NCBI GenBank assembly: GCA_050084515.1
Contig: CM114272.1
Span: forward strand, 59,892,001-59,956,000
Origin: Blasia pusilla
Taxonomy: Eukaryota; Marchantiophyta; Marchantiopsida; Blasiales
Reading direction: 5' to 3'
DNA: 64,000 nt
Notes under the pieces: generated by a model
Seen by the model: only the letters and a program-made list of their open reading frames with translations
Told to the model about the DNA's origin: nothing
The model's database searches: none
Shown here: positions 59,883 through 64,000 of the stretch, in pieces
How positions within the stretch are numbered: the stretch's first letter is position 1
How the letters are laid out: every line of letters starts with the position of its first letter
Translations under genes and position numbers: made by a program

Positions 59883-62800
59883 TCAAATTGGTTTGTTTAA
59901 AATACTTCGCACTTCTTTGAGGGACAAAATTGGTTGGTGGATTCCTACTCCTACCTCCGACTCTCTTAAAACTACAAGCAACACATAGTACATGTGCTTA
60001 CAAGGGAAATACCTTTTGCCACTTGTCTCTCTTTGGACAAAGTCATCATATGAACATGTGGGAAAGCAACAGATGTGCACCACATACACCCTTGTGACAC
60101 TTGAATTTACAATGTTGTTCTTGACCCAATACATCCTTCCTATTCCATTGCCATTGTGGACATCTTTTGTGGCGATGATCTCCATTTTTGCCTCTTGAGC
60201 TGATGCAATTTGCTTTGCTCTCTCCACCGTTGGCCTACACATTCTGTTTCTCTTCACCCCATTTCTAGACTCAAACAGAAATAGTGGATTGAGATCATCC
60301 ACCTTCTCTGGGTACATGTTGACATCAATCTTGGGTTGAATACGAAATGCGAAGGTCTTTGTAATGCGAACATGCTCCAAACTTCCTCTGTCTACGAGTC
60401 TGAAACCGGCACTTGTAAGATTGTCCACTTCGTCTTGAGTGCAATTCGTACCTGCGGCGATGGGCCAAATTGTGGGGATATTCCCTGGAGCTCCAATGGC
60501 AGCCGGATAAGACTTCCAAAAAGCGCAAGTTTCATTTGGGCAAAAGAAGTACTTCAATTGATCCCCGGTCCTCGTGAAACGATCAAAGGTTTTGAGTCCC
60601 CAAAACCCAGGTAGTGGTCGTCCAATCCTTGTACAGTTCTTATTTAGGAAAGTGCCGCATGCTCTCCTAATGCCATCAGATCCTGCCCTGCAAGTGGGTC
60701 CACGTCCGGGGTTGCTCCGTTATATATGCCACCGTTTCAAGTTGCAATCCACCTCCATGACCGGAATCCCATATTGTTGAACCACCCCAGCGACCGGATG
60801 TTGCGAACTTCCAGCAACGAAGGGCTTTTGAAATAAAACATTCAATAATTTTGGATTCCCAAATCCTCCATCACGGATTTGGGAGCACTCCAAGGTCCCC
60901 GAATACCTGGGCGGCGTAATTTCCTCATCCAAATCAATCACCGGACTCGTTCCTCGATGCTGCCTCTTCACCTGCCTCAAGTCAAGATACTTATCTGGTC
61001 TCCACGAGTCTTGCTTGGACATCTCTACCACGATCTGCATGGGACGTCTTGAAACCCACCCACGAATATCCCCGCCAATTTGTACGTCTTGCTAGAGGGG
61101 AGTTCTTGCTACGCACCGGTTGAAGGCTTTCACATAGAGTTTTTCATCACCACATCTCACAACCGCCCTAACATAGAGCTCGTTGATCGAAGGCCCCCTT
61201 CCTTTTGTTATGCCTTTTGTGTTGAAGATATGGGATGTTGCAGACTGTAGCATTGCTCTTGCCTGGTCTTGTTGGCATGCCTCCACAAGTGAAATTCGTT
61301 GGCATGCTTGTGACGACCTCCAGGAGGAATGAACACTTTCTGCTCCACTTGTGTTGGGGCAGAGGGCATTTTCATGAATGTTCAATCCCTGCAACTACGG
61401 CAATGTGAGAGGGGAACAAAAATAGCTCAGAAGTCAAAGAAATAAGCTACCTGTCGGAACCAGACGAGTTGCAAGGCGGAGGCATCCCATGAACGACTAT
61501 GCGACCCGTCGGGTCCCGACGTGTTCAACGCGTCCCGTGTTGAACGACTACTGCAACACGTCCGATTCTGACGTGTTGCAAGAACCTTTGGCCACTCCGG
61601 GCTGGAAGATCCAAGTGCAAGTCATCCGAAACTCATCCAGGTCGAACTATTTGCAGGCCTTGTATACATGCAACTTGCATACTTATATACGGGTTGCACC
61701 AAAATTCTTGATGCAACCCGTCAATTTCCGACTGGTTGCACACTTAGGCAACCCGTCCGTTTCCGACGGGTTGCACACTCGGGCAACCCGTCTATTTCCG
61801 ACGGGTTGCACACTCGGGCAGCCTGTCGCATCCGACAAGTTGCTTGGTTTCTTCACTTTGAAATTCCTATAGTTCCCACGCTTCTCAACTTGAGCTGCAA
61901 CTTTTCAAACAATTCTCAGCGTGAGCTTGACAAGACAAAATAGTGAACTCACCTACTGCATGAAGTTTCCCCATTGTCTCATACGTACAGTCCACCAACT
62001 CAGCCAAGAGCACAACTCTTTGCAGTTCCCCTCAATGGCATGCTTCCTCCACCACCCATGAAGTTCTTCTTGGCATTCCATGGCCTGTTTCAATGTTTTG
62101 TTGTCCTTGCAGCGTTGGAATAGAGTGACATGCTCTGTCCTCTTATTCTCCTTGATGCAAGATTTGGTGTACCGGGTCACAGACTATTGCCAATGGAAAG
62201 CATCTAACCTTTCCCTCTCCGGTTGAACCTCTCCACCCAAGAACACTTCCCTAATAGCAGTCCACCCAGGTTGTGCATTTTCCGCCATGAACCCATAAAT
62301 TTCCGGAGGTGGCCTTTTGGTTTCCTTCACCACCTCCAATAAGAGTACCCAGCACATCTTCAAATTGCCAACGTCTTCTGCTTTTACTTCACAGACAAAT
62401 ATAGTTTTGAGTCCCTTCTCCACATGGTGATAAACGTGAGCACCCATTGTCAACCATCCGTTCAGCACTCTATAGCAAATATCAAAGCTTACCCATCTCC
62501 CATAAAGATCTTCCCCTTCCCTCTTTCAATTTATAAGATCGAGGCCACTCGACGGATCTATGGTTGACATTTTGAAGACATAGGCCCTAGATCCTTCGCC
62601 TCCCTGGCCCATGAACTGCCATCTCTGAATGAATGGAAATCTGGAGTTGGCCTTGATTCTGGCAATGGCATCCATTTCGGCCATCTTTCCATCTTGTACC
62701 CGTATTTGACACAGCAAATTCCGGAAGCATTCAGGATCAGCGAGAAATGCGAGATTTTCCCAGAGTTGTTTCTCCTCACCAGCCGTGATCTCGCTCTGTC

Positions 62801-63923
62801 CAGGGATTCCAAGCAATTGTTCACAAATTTGTGATGCTGTTGTGAGCTTGATCACTCGAGGCTTTGAACCCGGAGAGTTTCTGTAGACCTCGGAAACTTT
62901 CTTTGCCACATCCTCCTTGATGTGTCTCTGAATTGCATCGGTCACAGGATGAGTGTGGGAGCCAACATGAACTGCCAGCCTTGTGTACTCTGACATGGAG
63001 CCCAAGTCGTGGACAATGAAAAATATGTATGCAGGACACGCTCCAACGCAGGAAGGGGATGCCTGACAATGAGGACATCGATGGCCTCTCGGCGGTATGG
63101 TGGCACCGACCTCATATGGAGTTTCTGCATTCTTGGGGGGGAATTGCGACGTATTGACTCGCCCGTTGCGCTCTAGATATGGGCATGCAGGACTTCTACA
63201 CTCCAAGGCTCCAACGCATTGGCGGCGGGAGACAATCCAAGGACCATTTGGAATCGAAGCACTAGTCCGTTGAAGCCTACACCATCGATGATAATCAGAC
63301 TTTCTGTCCATACCCTTCAAGCGTCCTCCATCTTTCTTTTGAGCAGGAGGAGCAAGTGGAGGCAACTCAAAAATACAATTACCATCGTAGGTAGGCGGCA
63401 ACTCGTCGACAAGAATGTGCTTGAACATTTTAAAGGCGAGAGACGATAGCAAACTATTGCCTGATACTCGCAAGAGGAACGAGTAGGCGGACAGGGGGCC
63501 TGGTTGGTGTTCGACAGATCCATTGAGGTTGATAATATCCGGAATGTCTTCAGGAAGTACAACATTGTTACGAGCCTGTGAAGTTGGAGTCGAAGCCGGA
63601 TCTACTGAGGTAGGAGTTGCAAACGTAGAGCTCGGTGCACTAGGAAATTCTCGACCGTCTACTTGGGAAAGAGAGGAATTCAAGGGCAAGCCATAAACTG
63701 TGTATTGACCATTTGCAAGAGGTAGGAGATTCCATACTTTACGGTCTGCAATCACGGGCTAGAGTGTCTCACCTATTATGTCCTCCGTACCGTCCACCCT
63801 AACATCCTTCGATTGTTCTTCATCCACTGCTATGAAGGACTCACGAGCTTGCGGTCGAACGATTTCTGATTAAGGAAGGGCTGCTAGATGACTACCACAA
63901 GTGAGCTTCACATAATTATCCAT
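59883..63923 (-). pseudogene. MULE transposase copy IV
   Basis: The most complete MULE copy. Exon A (63,923-61,953) has an early stop (TAA near 63,869) and a small deletion near 63,810, then one 409-aa frame (63,755-62,526). That frame carries RCPHCQASPSCVGACPAY and VGSHTHPVTDAIQRHIK (zinc-site region), ITAGEEKQLWENLAF and FPFIQRWQFMGQGGEG. The DDE core (62,500-62,184) has VSFDICYRVLNGW and GFMAENAQPGW, where Glu replaces the second catalytic Asp seen in copies I and III. Exon B (61,388-59,883) has stops near 61,092 and 60,720. Its SWIM finger reads CSYDDF...PCKHMYYV, having lost one cysteine. Confidence 0.75.
61450..61845. repeat. Palindrome cluster in the MULE intron, copy IV
   Basis: About seven palindromes between the exon A donor (61,952) and the exon B acceptor (61,389), including arms GCAACCCGTC and GACGGGTTGC around TATTTCC or CGTTTCC centres, spaced by CACACTCGG as in copy I. 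Confidence 0.8.
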
Positions 63924-64000
63924 TCCCAGAAGATTCCACCGGGAGGAGACTAAGAATGGGTATGAGAATGAGAATGAGAATGAGAATGAGAATGTTTAAT

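Larger units (their letters stand above)
59440..64000. mobile_element. Composite element copy IV (MULE half; continues past the window)
   Basis: It begins with the left terminus GAGGTGCGGTAAGAGGAGAG at 59,440, interrupting the Helitron reading frame. It contains the MULE gene on the minus strand to ATG 63,923, then the GAGAAT tract at the window edge. The divergent spacer and the ParB/methyltransferase gene would lie beyond 64,000 if the copy is complete. Confidence 0.7.

Overview
The window is eukaryotic nuclear DNA made almost entirely of nested, decayed mobile elements. I found no intact host gene and no rRNA or tRNA gene. It carries four Ty3/gypsy-type pol or gag-pol remnants, a Helitron remnant, a probable solo LTR and several satellites and minisatellites. 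One gypsy remnant appears to encode a C5 cytosine methyltransferase, a combination reported for charophyte algae, so a streptophyte alga (Chara-like) is my best guess. The sequence alone does not prove the taxon.

The dominant structure is a repeated composite DNA transposon, about 12.9 kb when complete, which I call the composite element. The best copy (I, 14,986-27,875) has GA-rich terminal inverted repeats and a degraded 9-bp target duplication. It holds two divergently oriented genes. One is a Mutator-like (MULE) transposase with a GCM/WRKY-like zinc site, a DDE core and a SWIM finger. The other is a four-exon gene whose product (about 1,230 aa) joins a coiled-coil N-terminus, a ParB-like domain and an N4/N6 amino-methyltransferase-like domain of motif order IV then I. 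The head-to-head spacer and several introns are packed with about 27-bp palindromes (half-site GCAACCCGTCGGA) repeated every 55-70 bp. Copy II (31,669-43,640) is inverted relative to copy I. Copy III (43,641-about 49,757) and copy IV (about 59,440 to the window end) keep the MULE side. A fragment, copy V (about 30,940-31,668), was itself hit by copy II.

Layout. 1-4.4 kb: no gene seen. 4.4-6.2 kb: satellite of about 205 bp. 6.4-12.1 kb: degraded minus-strand gene(s), including a second ParB-like domain. 12.8-13.1 kb: short repeats. 13.5-15.0 and 27.9-30.6 kb: the two halves of one gypsy element split by copy I. 30.9-49.8 kb: copies V, II and III with an LTR-element insertion and a solo LTR. 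49.8-57.0 kb: three gypsy remnants, one with a degenerate PHD-like finger and one with the C5-methyltransferase-like segment. 57.8-59.4 kb: Helitron Rep remnant, interrupted by copy IV.

How it fits together: the MULE gene would provide transposition and the ParB/methyltransferase gene may modify or bind DNA. All copies here carry stops or frameshifts, so any mobilisation would depend on copies elsewhere. Gene models rest on comparing copies with each other. Exact boundaries are good to a few bases only where stated.
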